From the NCBI GenBank assembly GCA_030614785.1, contig JAUWTJ010000031.1, positions 1 through 42,669 of the forward strand: a stretch of 42,669 bases of DNA, read 5' to 3'. The notes below the pieces were generated by a model, which was given only the letters and a program-made list of their open reading frames with translations, had not been told where the DNA came from and did not search any database. Both the position numbers and the translations under genes were made by a program. Source of the DNA: Alphaproteobacteria bacterium. GTDB lineage: Bacteria; Pseudomonadota; Alphaproteobacteria; M2410. Below are positions 19,136-29,496 of the stretch, piece after piece; the first letter of the stretch is position 1; each line of letters opens with the position of its first letter.

Positions 19136-20668
19136 CTACGGCAGCATAATCCCGCGCAATGTGAAGAAGAATAAAGCTCCCAGCAGTGCTGCACAAGGCA
19201 CTGTGACAATCCACGCCGCAATAATGGTCAGGAAGTAGTTGCGCCGGACCAGCTTGCGTTTACGGGCCTTCTTCAGTTTTTTCGATGATACCGGTTTGGA
19301 CACCGCCGCCTCGTCACCATTGTCATAAGCGGTCAGATCAACCGCAATCCCGTTGCCGGCGCCCCTGCCTCCTGCACCGTTGCCATTATTGGCCAGATAT
19401 TCGCGCAGAAACCCGACCCCGAATACGCCGCCAATGGCGACGTGAGTGGAACTCACCGGCAAGCCGAGGGCGGAGGCAATAATCACAGTGGTTCCGGCAG
19501 AAAGCGCAACCGCATAGGCCCGTATGATATTGAGCCGGGTGATTTTCTTGCCGACAGTTTGCATCAGCTTCATGCCGAAGAGATAAATCCCGAGGCCAAT
19601 TCCAACACCACCAATGAGCAGGATCCAGATCGGGGCGCCTGCTTTGGATGTAATGCCGCCCGATTCAACTGCGGATATAATGCCCGCAAGCGGTCCCACG
19701 GCATTCGACACATCATTGGCGCCGTTAGCAAAGGCCAGCAGTCCGGCGGCGAAGATCAAGGGGATTCTGAACAGGCGGCCTACCGCACCACGCTTGTTTT
19801 CAATACCTTCCGAAGCCTTCCTGATTACAGGTCTCAGGATACACCAGGACAGAAAGAAGACCACAACCCCGACCACCATTAGCAAGGCCGGGTCAGCCCT
19901 GTAGATACGCTTCAGGCCCTTCATCATCAAATAGACGGTGAAGATCGACGCCATCAGGGCGACAAAAACCGGCACCCATTTTCGCGACGCCTCTATCATA
20001 TCGTCCTTGAAAAGGATGAGCGTCTTTATGGCGAACAGAATGATCGCGGCGAGGACCCCGCCGAGCACCGGCGAGATCACCCAGCTTGCCGCAATCTTGC
20101 CCATCACCGGCCAGTTCACCGCAACAAAGCCTGCCGCTGCGATACCAGCCCCCATGACACCGCCGACAATCGAATGCGTGGTCGAGACCGGCGCACCGAC
20201 CCAGGTAGCAAAGTTGACCCAGAAGGCCGCTGCCAGAAGCGCCGCAACCATCGCCCATATGAAGACATCCGCCGACTGGATCACTGAAATATCAATGATG
20301 TCTTTGGAGACCGTGGAAACAACATCCCCGCCGGCGATAATGGCACCGGCCAGATTACAGACCGCTGCAAGGATGAGAGCCTGAATAACAGTCAGAGTCC
20401 CCGACCCGACCGTCGGCCCCATCGTATTGGCGACATCGTTGGCGCCGATATTCATCGCCATATAGGCACCAATGACCGCCGCCACCATGATCCAGTAGCT
20501 GCCGCCAACGGGAATGATGTTTGAAACGGTCAGACCGAGAATGACAAGCAGGAAACCACCGGCAAACGCCAGCTTGCGCGCCAGCAGTGCCGGATCACGT
20601 TTGCCGGCCTGGATCGTCTCGACTTTCCCGAGGTCTTTATCGAGGATGGATTTGTCGGTTGAGACCAT
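19136..20668 (-). CDS. Inorganic phosphate transporter (PHO4/Pit family), copy 2
   Basis: A 510-residue paralogue of the transporter at 17489-19006, with the same signatures (GANDVANTMGPTVGS and GANDVSNAVGPLAGI), the same SSTHVAIGGVFGVGFLREYL block and the same lysine-rich end before the last membrane segments. It differs by a glycine/asparagine insertion (NNGNGAGGRGAGNG) in the C-terminal cytoplasmic loop. It starts at ATG 20668 after a GGGGGA stretch. As first gene of the pair it may be expressed independently, because a separate promoter region with a possible PHO box precedes copy 1. Two close copies side by side suggest differing expression or affinity, not yet resolvable. Confidence 0.92.
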   Translation of the reverse strand: MVSTDKSILDKDLGKVETIQAGKRDPALLARKLAFAGGFLLVILGLTVSNIIPVGGSYWIMVAAVIGAYMAMNIGANDVANTMGPTVGSGTLTVIQALILAAVCNLAGAIIAGGDVVSTVSKDIIDISVIQSADVFIWAMVAALLAAAFWVNFATWVGAPVSTTHSIVGGVMGAGIAAAGFVAVNWPVMGKIAASWVISPVLGGVLAAIILFAIKTLILFKDDMIEASRKWVPVFVALMASIFTVYLMMKGLKRIYRADPALLMVVGVVVFFLSWCILRPVIRKASEGIENKRGAVGRLFRIPLIFAAGLLAFANGANDVSNAVGPLAGIISAVESGGITSKAGAPIWILLIGGVGIGLGIYLFGMKLMQTVGKKITRLNIIRAYAVALSAGTTVIIASALGLPVSSTHVAIGGVFGVGFLREYLANNGNGAGGRGAGNGIAVDLTAYDNGDEAAVSKPVSSKKLKKARKRKLVRRNYFLTIIAAWIVTVPCAALLGALFFFTLRGIMLP

Positions 20669-20912
20669 GTTCAGGTGATTCCCCCAAAAGAATTGGGAAA
20701 GTATATGGCCGAAAGAACCGCCGCTGTCACCCCCGGAGCGAAGACCACGCCCATTAAGTTGGGGACAGATCCCGGCTGGTCGAAAGAACCGGTCGGACCG
20801 CTCGGGTTTACCGCAACCTTGCCTGCCCGATCCCGCAGAAGACTTGCCGTTTGACCTGTGTCATAGTCCGGCGTTGAAGGAAAAACGACACCACAAGCAA
20901 TGGGGGCCGCGC

Positions 20913-21809
20913 GTGCTAATTGTTCAGATATCCGATACTCATATCGTGGAAGAAGACAGGCTGGTGTACCGGGCTATCGATGCCAATGAAGGTCTGCGCA
21001 AGGCCGTTGCGAAGATCAATACCATGTCGCCGCAGCCGGACTGTGTCGTTTGTACCGGCGATCTGACCAATCGGGGCCGCGCCTCACAGTATGAAGTCTT
21101 CGGCAGTATTGTCTCAGATCTCAAGGCACCGCTCTTTGTCATTCCCGGCAATCATGATGATACAGACTGTCTGCAAAGATCCCTGCCCGACCTGTGGCGC
21201 AGCGCAGAGGCGCCCCACCTCGGGTTTATCCATGATCAGGGTCAAACCCGCCTGATCTTTCTCAACAGCACAATCGCGGGCGAACATCACGGCCATATCG
21301 ACGAGGAGCGCTGCACCTGGCTGCGCGCCCATATCGAAGACGCCCCGGCCCACGTCCTCGTGTTCCTGCACCATCCGCCATTCGAGACCGGCATCTGGTG
21401 GATGGATGCCATCGGCAACTCGGGCGGCCAGGTGCTCGAAAGCCTGCTGGCCGAGTACAACACGGTGCGCGGCGTCTTCGCCGGCCACATCCACCGGCCA
21501 ATCGTCCGCTCCTTTGCGGGTACAATTTGCCACGTTGCTCCGAGTACATCCCATCAGGTCGCCCTTGACATCCGTAATGACGACGCGCTTTTCATGTCCG
21601 AGAACCATGAGCCCGCCGGAATGCTGGTCCATGTCCTCGACCAGCACAGCGGCAACCTGACGACCCACATCCAGTACACCGACACCTACGCCGAGGTCGA
21701 AACCCTGAAGGGCTACGTTGATGAACACCGCGACGAGCTGCGGGGCCAGTACAAGGTTTTGTTCCGGAAGACGCATGGCCGGGACTATGGCGATGACGGT
21801 AACCGATAG
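20913..21809 (+). CDS. CpdA-like metallophosphodiesterase
   Basis: A 298-residue class III phosphodiesterase/metallophosphoesterase, related to 3',5'-cAMP phosphodiesterase CpdA. Metal ligands are visible: ISDTHI (Asp8, His10), CTGDLTN (Asp50), IPGNHDD (Asn80, His81), FLHHPPFETG and FAGHIHRP. I prefer GTG 20913, preceded by GGGGG and giving the usual MLIVQISDTH start, over an in-frame TTG at 20844. The last ~80 codons plus 3' flank are repeated at 23276-23598. The substrate could be cAMP or another cyclic nucleotide or phosphodiester. It is divergent from the phosphate transporters. The intergenic 20669-20912 shows nothing else clear. Confidence 0.85.
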   Translation: MLIVQISDTHIVEEDRLVYRAIDANEGLRKAVAKINTMSPQPDCVVCTGDLTNRGRASQYEVFGSIVSDLKAPLFVIPGNHDDTDCLQRSLPDLWRSAEAPHLGFIHDQGQTRLIFLNSTIAGEHHGHIDEERCTWLRAHIEDAPAHVLVFLHHPPFETGIWWMDAIGNSGGQVLESLLAEYNTVRGVFAGHIHRPIVRSFAGTICHVAPSTSHQVALDIRNDDALFMSENHEPAGMLVHVLDQHSGNLTTHIQYTDTYAEVETLKGYVDEHRDELRGQYKVLFRKTHGRDYGDDGNR

Positions 21810-21889
21810 GGATTGCATCGTTCTCGCCCCTCACTTGCCCCGAGCGTGAAATACTTATAGCATCTTCAACCATAAATAGGAGACGGGGA
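21567..21889 (+). repeat. cpdA 3'-end repeat, copy 1 (within and after intact gene)
   Basis: From GACATCCGTAATGACGACGC through the cpdA stop (21807-21809) and 80 bp of flank to AGACGGGGA. The same 323-bp block recurs at 23276-23598 with few differences and equal length. The flank contains TTGCCCCGAGCGTGAAATAC and CATCTTCAACC in both copies. The duplication therefore covers coding and non-coding sequence equally. Confidence 0.9.
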
Positions 21890-21897
21890 AGTGAGAG

Positions 21898-21924
21898 ACT
21901 GTGGAGTTGGGAGGTGAGGGATGA
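21898..21924 (+). pseudogene. Eight-codon remnant of the HlyC-like gene before cargo gene 1
   Basis: Codons TVELGGEG and a TGA overlapping the ATG of the next gene (ATGA). This is identical in protein to the last codons of the 82-residue gene at 23598-23846, which also ends in an ATGA overlap. Everything between its start region (after 21889) and Thr75 has been lost, so unit 1 is a deletion derivative of the arrangement seen in unit 2. Confidence 0.8.
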
Positions 21925-23201
21925 CTTTGGCGAAATTTTCGAATTGGATTTTTGCGCCTTACCTGATGATCTTTGGTTGTTCTTCTCTTCCGTTGGAAGA
22001 CGAATGGAACGAGACGAGCTATCGTGACCGGCTTGTCACGGTTGTTTCGGACGGGCTGGCAACAGAAGACCAAAAGAAGAGCGAGGCGTGCAGCTACAAT
22101 GACCGGTCATTGTGGAAAGCTGAGATTGACGAGAAGAGTTTTCGCGGATCCTTCAGATATTCCGACGACTTTCGCCTGGAAACAGTCGATCAGGAATTCA
22201 TTCGAGGCCAAAGCCTCCTGGATAATGACATTCTTGCCAACTACCTTGAGAAAGTCCTTACGCGAGCTTACCGCGCAGGCGACGAGGATCTGGTGAGGCA
22301 GGTGAGAAATCAGCAGAATCTCTTGCATGAGTATTTTCGCGGATATTACGATGAGATTTTTTCCTCGAGTGATGAAAGACTGAAATCCGATAACCTAATT
22401 GGTTTGAAAGTAAGCTATATCAGAGAGTTAGAGAACAGGATTATAGGCTCATTCTACAGTTGGAATTTGTCGCCGACCGGCCGATCACTCGAACGTGTTC
22501 GCGTTGATCGTGAGCCTCGCCCTGAGATTACGGACTGGTATGAATGGGTATATCGTTCCCTAAGCCCGGGAGAAGGTAATGATCCTGAGGCGGTGTTCCA
22601 CGGCCCCAAAGGAACATTTGCGATGTCGAATTCATTTGTTCCGCATTTGGTCCGGTATCTTCGAGTTGCCGCCATCGAGGCCAAAAGTCGCGAACTCCTT
22701 CAGTGGCTGGTTGATGAGATTGAGCTCGCATTGACAACGAGCTACCGCAGAGAGCTGGAGCCCGGTACGAAGTTCATGGGGCGCCGCGTGAACGCTATGG
22801 ATTGGCCCTGGTATGAGTCAGATCGCAATGAATTAATGACTGAATTGGCCCTTGTTCGGGCCCAACTCCACCTTATGGTTGGCGATGCCAGTGGGCTGGA
22901 GGCTATTTATTTGGATCTACACAGACGTAGTCTGGCTATGAGGTGGGTGTGTCACAGGTTTCAGTCTTCATATGCCGATTATTCCGCGGCAAAGATTGCC
23001 ACAAGGCTGTTTGAGGATACAGGTAAGGCCAGGCACAAACGCAATGCGTTAAGGTACGTAACTGGCCTGAGCAAGCAGTGGTCGGAGGAATATTCTCCTT
23101 TGCGTGCCAACGAACTCAATTGCCTCAAAGAGCGATTGAATGCACTGTCAATTGAGAACGTGCCAGACGCTTTCACCAATTCGAATATTTGCAAATTGTA
23201 G
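21921..23201 (+). CDS. Unknown lipoprotein, cargo gene of unit 1
   Basis: A 426-residue protein I do not recognise. The N-terminus ends in a lipobox-like IFGCSS (Cys20), so it is probably a lipoprotein anchored after Sec export. The mature part is largely helical and charged, with aromatic-rich segments (ITDWYEWVYRSL, AMDWPWYESDRNEL) and a helical stretch LMTELALVRAQLHLMVGDAS that could be part of a TPR-like fold; I cannot confirm that. It begins at ATG 21921, after GGAGGTGAGGG, in an ATGA overlap with the remnant described before. Base composition is more AT-rich than the backbone genes. A 35-bp direct repeat follows the stop by 7 bp. Confidence 0.75.
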   Translation: MTLAKFSNWIFAPYLMIFGCSSLPLEDEWNETSYRDRLVTVVSDGLATEDQKKSEACSYNDRSLWKAEIDEKSFRGSFRYSDDFRLETVDQEFIRGQSLLDNDILANYLEKVLTRAYRAGDEDLVRQVRNQQNLLHEYFRGYYDEIFSSSDERLKSDNLIGLKVSYIRELENRIIGSFYSWNLSPTGRSLERVRVDREPRPEITDWYEWVYRSLSPGEGNDPEAVFHGPKGTFAMSNSFVPHLVRYLRVAAIEAKSRELLQWLVDEIELALTTSYRRELEPGTKFMGRRVNAMDWPWYESDRNELMTELALVRAQLHLMVGDASGLEAIYLDLHRRSLAMRWVCHRFQSSYADYSAAKIATRLFEDTGKARHKRNALRYVTGLSKQWSEEYSPLRANELNCLKERLNALSIENVPDAFTNSNICKL

Positions 23202-23208
23202 TAATATC

Positions 23209-23243
23209 CAACGGCTGCACTAAGATGCACCCGTGCAAGCTCC
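23209..23243. repeat. 35-bp direct repeat, copy 1
   Basis: It begins CAACGGCTGCACTAAG and ends CCGTGCAAGCTCC; identical base for base to 24930-24964. It contains a short hairpin TGCAC-CC-GTGCA. It sits 7 bp after cargo gene 1. A further similarity after it (CCCCAC-TT--CCTCT-CTTCGG) continues to about 23270, with some 50 bp fewer than in copy 2. Confidence 0.9.
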
Positions 23244-23275
23244 GTCCCCACGTTCACCTCTCCTTCGGGGTGATC

Positions 23276-23598
23276 GACATCCGTAATGACGACGCGCTTT
23301 TCATGTCCGAAACCCATGAGCCCGCCGGGATGCTCGTCCATGTCCTCGACCCGCACAGCGGCGACCTGACGACCCATGTCCAGTACACCGACACCTACGC
23401 CGAGGTCGAAGCCCTGAAGGGCTACGTTGAGGAACACCGCGAGGAGCTGCGGGGCCAGTACAAAGGATTATTTCGGAAGACGCATGGGCGCGAATATGGC
23501 GATGACGGTAAGCGATAGGGATTGCATCGGTCTCGCGTCTCACTTGCCCCGAGCGTGAAATACCTCTAGCATCTTCAACCAGAAATAGGAGGCGGGGA
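23276..23598 (+). pseudogene. Duplicated cpdA 3' end, copy 2
   Basis: It encodes DIRNDDALFMSETHEPAGML and so on to RKTHGREYGDDGKR and a TAG stop at 23516-23518, then the same 80 bp of flank as after intact cpdA. It lacks all metal-binding residues, so it cannot be an enzyme. The frame is open with about a dozen conservative substitutions (D/E, N/D, I/V), which suggests either fairly recent duplication or some constraint. No convincing start codon or ribosome site precedes it. Confidence 0.9.
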
Positions 23599-23846
23599 TG
23601 GGGCATTTGAATGTTTTAGTTGAGAACGGGGATGGAGAGCGCAGGTGCCTTGACGAGTGGAAATATGGCCACGGCCTCTGGCTCGTTGACATGGTTGGCC
23701 CCTTCGCCACCTCCGACAACAAACGGACAGAAGTCATACTCGCCGATCTTGTCAAGAACGTCTTTAGGGGGAGGAAATTCAAGTTCCATCGCACGGACCC
23801 TACGACGGGCAAGCGCGTGACTGTGGAACTAGGGGGTGAGGGATGA
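23598..23846 (+). CDS. Small protein resembling the C-terminal half of HlyC-type toxin-activating acyltransferases
   Basis: An 82-residue protein from ATG 23598, with AGGAGGCGGGG just upstream. The stretch LDEWKYGHGLWLVDMVGPF, then LADLVKNVFRGRKFKFHR and TDPTTGKRVTVELG, resembles the second half of HlyC/CyaC-like lysine acyltransferases ('W-x-SGD-x-LW-x-x-D-x-x-APF', then a 'dl-x-x-x-F-x-(G/D)(R/K)' strand). Those enzymes are about 150-170 residues and carry the catalytic histidine in the first half, which is missing here, so this is either a truncated relic or a reduced stand-alone domain. It overlaps the next gene by ATGA, so the two are translationally coupled. In toxin operons the acyltransferase gene precedes its substrate gene, which is suggestive. 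The family call is tentative. Confidence 0.55.
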   Translation: MGHLNVLVENGDGERRCLDEWKYGHGLWLVDMVGPFATSDNKRTEVILADLVKNVFRGRKFKFHRTDPTTGKRVTVELGGEG

Positions 23847-24820
23847 GCCGGACGACAGTATTGATTGCAGTGGCGGCAGGCCTTATCCAGATTTCCAGTG
23901 CCTGTGCCGCTCAGGAGGTCAAGAGTGAAGTGGCGCAGCCGGTTCATGGGTCCTCAAGCAATGGAAACGACAATGATCAATGTGCTCCAGACGCTATGGA
24001 GAGCGCGGTTGATGCTATGATTGGCGGAAACCTTTGGCCCTACCAGGTCAAATACATTGAGGATGTGTATGAGAATTCGGGGCACAATTACATACCGAGC
24101 GTCGCTCGCTTTCTGAAGGCGACCCGGTCCTGGAAAGATGTTCGCGTTATTCGCAAGTGGCGCAAGCCAATCTACGTGCGTGTCCGCAATGCGCCTTACG
24201 GATCATTGAGAGAGATAGAGAATAAGTTTAAAAGCATCTCCCGGTTCACAGGCGTTCCTATAACCTTTGCAGGTCTGCTTGAACATAACAAAGTCAACGT
24301 CGAAGTGGGTTTCTTCGGCGATGTCGGTGATTCACTATATTGCGTTAGTGACCTTTGCTATGCCCATGTCGGTGAAATTCGAACGAACTATCGAATGGAA
24401 TTCTACAATTTTCCAGTCCTTGGAAAAACGGTGGCTTATAATCGTTCCGACTACAAACACTATCGGGATTTCGTTCCCTTTACGCCAAAAAGTGAAGGGG
24501 AACATGTCTGGGGCGGGGTCCTTGCTAACTCTCGAGGCGAGATAGAGAGCGGCGTTTGCTACATCAACGCCAATCTGGACTCGAAGCGTAGAAATTATGC
24601 TGTAAATGAGTGTGCAATTCGTGTCATGGGCATTGTTGGGCCGGACAGTGGCGCCGTGCCATCACTCAAGATTCGTGAAAATGAAGATGACCGTAGCGGG
24701 CAGCTACGAACGCTAAATCGTGCACTCGGGTTTTTGTCCAAGTTCGATGCGTTGACTGGACTCGACAGAACCGAAGCGTTGAAGCTTTTTGCCAAAAATT
24801 GCAAGAAGAACAACAAATAG
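23843..24820 (+). CDS. Secreted DUF2927-like protein, cargo gene of unit 2
   Basis: A 325-residue protein. The N-terminus MSRTTVLIAVAAGLIQISSA with CAAQ is a signal peptide, possibly a lipobox (SSAC). The mature part contains RKWRKPIYVRVRNAP, FTGVPITFAGLL, SGVCYINANL with a following NECAIRVMGIVGPD, and SLKIRENEDDRSGQLRTLNR. This order resembles DUF2927 proteins, in which a conserved cysteine near an 'EEL-x-QALG' helix and a 'SIFNDD' turn are seen, but the helix motif is not preserved here, so the assignment is weak. It starts in an ATGA overlap with the HlyC-like gene. It has no similarity that I can see to cargo gene 1, although both follow the same junction. Confidence 0.7.
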   Translation: MSRTTVLIAVAAGLIQISSACAAQEVKSEVAQPVHGSSSNGNDNDQCAPDAMESAVDAMIGGNLWPYQVKYIEDVYENSGHNYIPSVARFLKATRSWKDVRVIRKWRKPIYVRVRNAPYGSLREIENKFKSISRFTGVPITFAGLLEHNKVNVEVGFFGDVGDSLYCVSDLCYAHVGEIRTNYRMEFYNFPVLGKTVAYNRSDYKHYRDFVPFTPKSEGEHVWGGVLANSRGEIESGVCYINANLDSKRRNYAVNECAIRVMGIVGPDSGAVPSLKIRENEDDRSGQLRTLNRALGFLSKFDALTGLDRTEALKLFAKNCKKNNK

Positions 24821-24835
24821 CAAGGGGATTGCAGA

Positions 24836-24904
24836 ATGACTCTTACACAAACTACCGTGACGTCCAGAGACGGAAGTGAAATTACGATTTGGATGACGGT
24901 TTGA
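24836..24904 (+). CDS. 22-codon open frame after cargo gene 2
   Basis: ATG 24836 with AAGGGGAT upstream encodes 22 residues (MTLTQTTVTSRDGSEITIWM and two more) before TGA. A one-base shift would let the frame continue through LDDGLTLEVVDSRLNG and on into the 35-bp repeat up to 25080, so it may be the start of a broken gene instead of a true peptide. No family is recognised. Confidence 0.3.
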   Translation: MTLTQTTVTSRDGSEITIWMTV

Positions 24905-24929
24905 CGTTGGAAGTAGTCGACTCAAGACT

Positions 24930-24964
24930 CAACGGCTGCACTAAGATGCACCCGTGCAAGCTCC
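24930..24964. repeat. 35-bp direct repeat, copy 2
   Basis: Identical to 23209-23243. The similarity resumes after a spacer, with CCCCACATTGGCCTCTGCTT near 25005-25025. It closes unit 2, 109 bp after the cargo stop. The 311 bp between cargo gene 2 and the DUF1304 gene otherwise hold only the short open frame at 24836 and a continuing frame to 25080 with no convincing start. Confidence 0.9.
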
Positions 24965-25131
24965 CTTTGTCCGGCAGGGTGTGCTTGGCACACCCGAGAG
25001 GGGCCCCCACATTGGCCTCTGCTTCGGCCCGACCGGTCAACTCTCGCCTGACAATCCGGCTGACGTTCACATTCCTGTGATTTGAAGAACAAAGATTGGC
25101 GATCAAGACCACCCGGGGTACAACGGGCTCT

Positions 25132-25497
25132 ATGCAAGTATCAGCAAAAATAGCGGTCCTGGTTGTCGCCGCGCTCCACGTCGGTTTCCTGATATTGGAA
25201 ATGTTCCTTTGGGATCACCCCATTGGACGCGAGGTGTTCTCCATGACCGCAGTCCAATCGGCAGAGACTGCGGTATTGGCCTCCAATCAGGGGCTATATA
25301 ATGGATTTCTGGCGGCGGGCCTGCTCTGGGGTCTGGTGGCCGGGAAACGTGACATCACAGTTTTTATGCTCCTGTGCGTCGTCATTGCCGGAATATTCGG
25401 TGGGGTCACGGCAAATCCGTCGATCGTGTTTATACAAGCCCTGCCCGCAGCGGTCGCTCTCATTTTGATCCTCCAGGGACGAAAAGGAAATTATTGA
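25132..25497 (+). CDS. DUF1304 family small membrane protein
   Basis: A 121-residue protein with four hydrophobic segments (IAVLVVAALHVGFLILEMFL, LYNGFLAAGLLWGLVAG, VFMLLCVVIAGIFGGVTA and FIQALPAAVALILILQ) and the family's conserved 'N-x-G-x-YN-x-x-LA' pattern in SNQGLYNGFLAAG. Function is unknown. I choose ATG 25132 rather than a TTG at 25096 because the first membrane segment follows directly; the ribosome site is weak. The TGA at 25495-25497 is immediately followed by the GTG of the next gene, so the two are very likely translated together. Confidence 0.85.
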   Translation: MQVSAKIAVLVVAALHVGFLILEMFLWDHPIGREVFSMTAVQSAETAVLASNQGLYNGFLAAGLLWGLVAGKRDITVFMLLCVVIAGIFGGVTANPSIVFIQALPAAVALILILQGRKGNY

Positions 25498-26256
25498 GTG
25501 GCCAAAGTCCTGATGCTTGTCCCCAACACGGATTTTGATCCGACGGAAGCCGGGGTGCCCTGGCACGTTCTCACCGAGGCAGGACATGATGTCTGGTTAG
25601 CCACGGAAGATGGAACAAAGGCGCAGTGCGATCAAATTACCCTGTCGGGAAAAGGCCTGAAGGGTCGTCTCAAGACCCTGGCTGTGCGCCCCGCCAGCCG
25701 CAAAATCTATATCAAAATGGAAGCCAACAAACGCTTTGAGAGCCCGCTGGCCTGGAGCGATGTCAACCCGGACGACTTTGATGTTCTGATCTTGCCTGGC
25801 GGACATGCACCTGGCATGAAGCCCTATCTGGAGGCCGAGGCCGTCTTCGGTATCTGCCGCAATTTCTTTGCCCGCAAGGCTCCTGTGGCCAGCATCTGTC
25901 ACGGCGTGCTCGCCCTGGCGCGCACAAAAGACGATGACGGGCGCTCTGTTCTCTACGGCTATAAAGTCACCGGCCTGAATAATTTTCAGGAAAGAATAGC
26001 GCTCCGTATGACGAAGAAAACCATGGGCCAGCACTATCAGACCTACCCCGAGACAGTTCAGGACGAGGTCCGCCGCGTCTTGAAAAGCCCGCGTGACTTT
26101 AAGGCCGGGTCAATCCTGCCAGGCTTCGGCACAGCGCGCGCGCCACATAAGGGTTTCATCGTGGAAGACGGACATCTCATCAGCGCCCGTTGGCCCGGAG
26201 ACGTCTACAAACTCGCCCACGCCTTGCGGGCTCGCCTGGAGAAAGACGCGGCTTAA
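25498..26256 (+). CDS. DJ-1/PfpI family (type 1 glutamine amidotransferase-like) protein
   Basis: A 252-residue protein of the DJ-1/PfpI/ThiJ superfamily. It starts MAKVLMLVPNTDFDPTEAGV from GTG 25498, has the LILPGGHAPGMKPYLE motif and the nucleophile elbow ASICHGVLAL with the reactive cysteine at about residue 133. Members act as glyoxalase III, deglycase-like or stress chaperone proteins; which applies here is not clear. It follows the DUF1304 gene with no gap. Its stop lies 4 bp from that of kdsA on the other strand, so the two genes converge with practically no spacer. Confidence 0.85.
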   Translation: MAKVLMLVPNTDFDPTEAGVPWHVLTEAGHDVWLATEDGTKAQCDQITLSGKGLKGRLKTLAVRPASRKIYIKMEANKRFESPLAWSDVNPDDFDVLILPGGHAPGMKPYLEAEAVFGICRNFFARKAPVASICHGVLALARTKDDDGRSVLYGYKVTGLNNFQERIALRMTKKTMGQHYQTYPETVQDEVRRVLKSPRDFKAGSILPGFGTARAPHKGFIVEDGHLISARWPGDVYKLAHALRARLEKDAA

Positions 26257-26260
26257 GGGA

Positions 26261-27246
<986 letters not shown>

Positions 27247-27253
27247 GTATGTT

Positions 27254-28951
<1,698 letters not shown>

Positions 28952-29362
28952 CTATTCAGGAATTTGCGGCCCATCGTCTGCAGAGCCGGTTTCCGCTTCC
29001 TTGTTTTCACCCGCAACGCTCGGATCATCTTCACCCAGCGGAACAGCAGGGATATTTAGCGCAGGCATCGTTGTTGAGGTCGGTGCAGGCGCTTCCCCCT
29101 CAACGTTGAAGTCGAGACCATTGTCCGCCAGACCCCGCGCCAGAATAGTGAGCGTAATCGAGCATATGAAAAACATTCCGGCCAGAATACCCGTCGCGCG
29201 TGTCAGTGCGCTGCCGACACCCCGGTTGGACATCAAACCGCCGCCACCACCGCCGCCGCCGCCCATCCCCAGCGCGCCGCCTTCGGAGCGCTGCAGCAAA
29301 ACGGCAGCAATCATCGCCAGAATGACAAGGATCTGAATAACCAATACGACTGTGAACCACAT
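28952..29362 (-). CDS. secG: Preprotein translocase subunit SecG
   Basis: A 136-residue SecG. Two membrane segments (VVLVIQILVILAMIAAVLLQ and ILAGMFFICSITLTILARGL) flank the glycine-rich loop MGGGGGGGGGLMSNRGVGSALT, which is the family hallmark. The C-terminal ~45 residues are acidic and proline-rich, longer than in E. coli (110 residues) but common in alphaproteobacteria. It helps SecYEG move proteins across the inner membrane. The start at ATG 29362 follows GGAAAG. Located between tpiA and pyrG as usual. Confidence 0.95.
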   Translation of the reverse strand: MWFTVVLVIQILVILAMIAAVLLQRSEGGALGMGGGGGGGGGLMSNRGVGSALTRATGILAGMFFICSITLTILARGLADNGLDFNVEGEAPAPTSTTMPALNIPAVPLGEDDPSVAGENKEAETGSADDGPQIPE

Positions 29363-29496
29363 ATGTCAGCTTTCCGGTCTTTTGAGGGGCCACACACGAG
29401 CCCGCTAATGCGTGGGTCTTGTAGCGACTTCGGCGATCCAGGACAAGCCTTTGATTACTCACCTGCCTCAGGGCCGCGCGGTTCCTAAAGCCCGGC

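Noticed and set aside
23189-23518. Reading the second cpdA end as a 109-residue gene
   Set aside because: It starts at a TTG within the tail of the previous gene, crosses the 35-bp repeat, has no ribosome site and lacks all metal-binding residues.
23209-24964. Integron cassette array with the 35-bp repeat as attC site
   Set aside because: No GTTRRRY/RYYYAAC pair at the ends of the repeat, no integron integrase, and the repeated unit includes a housekeeping gene's 3' end.
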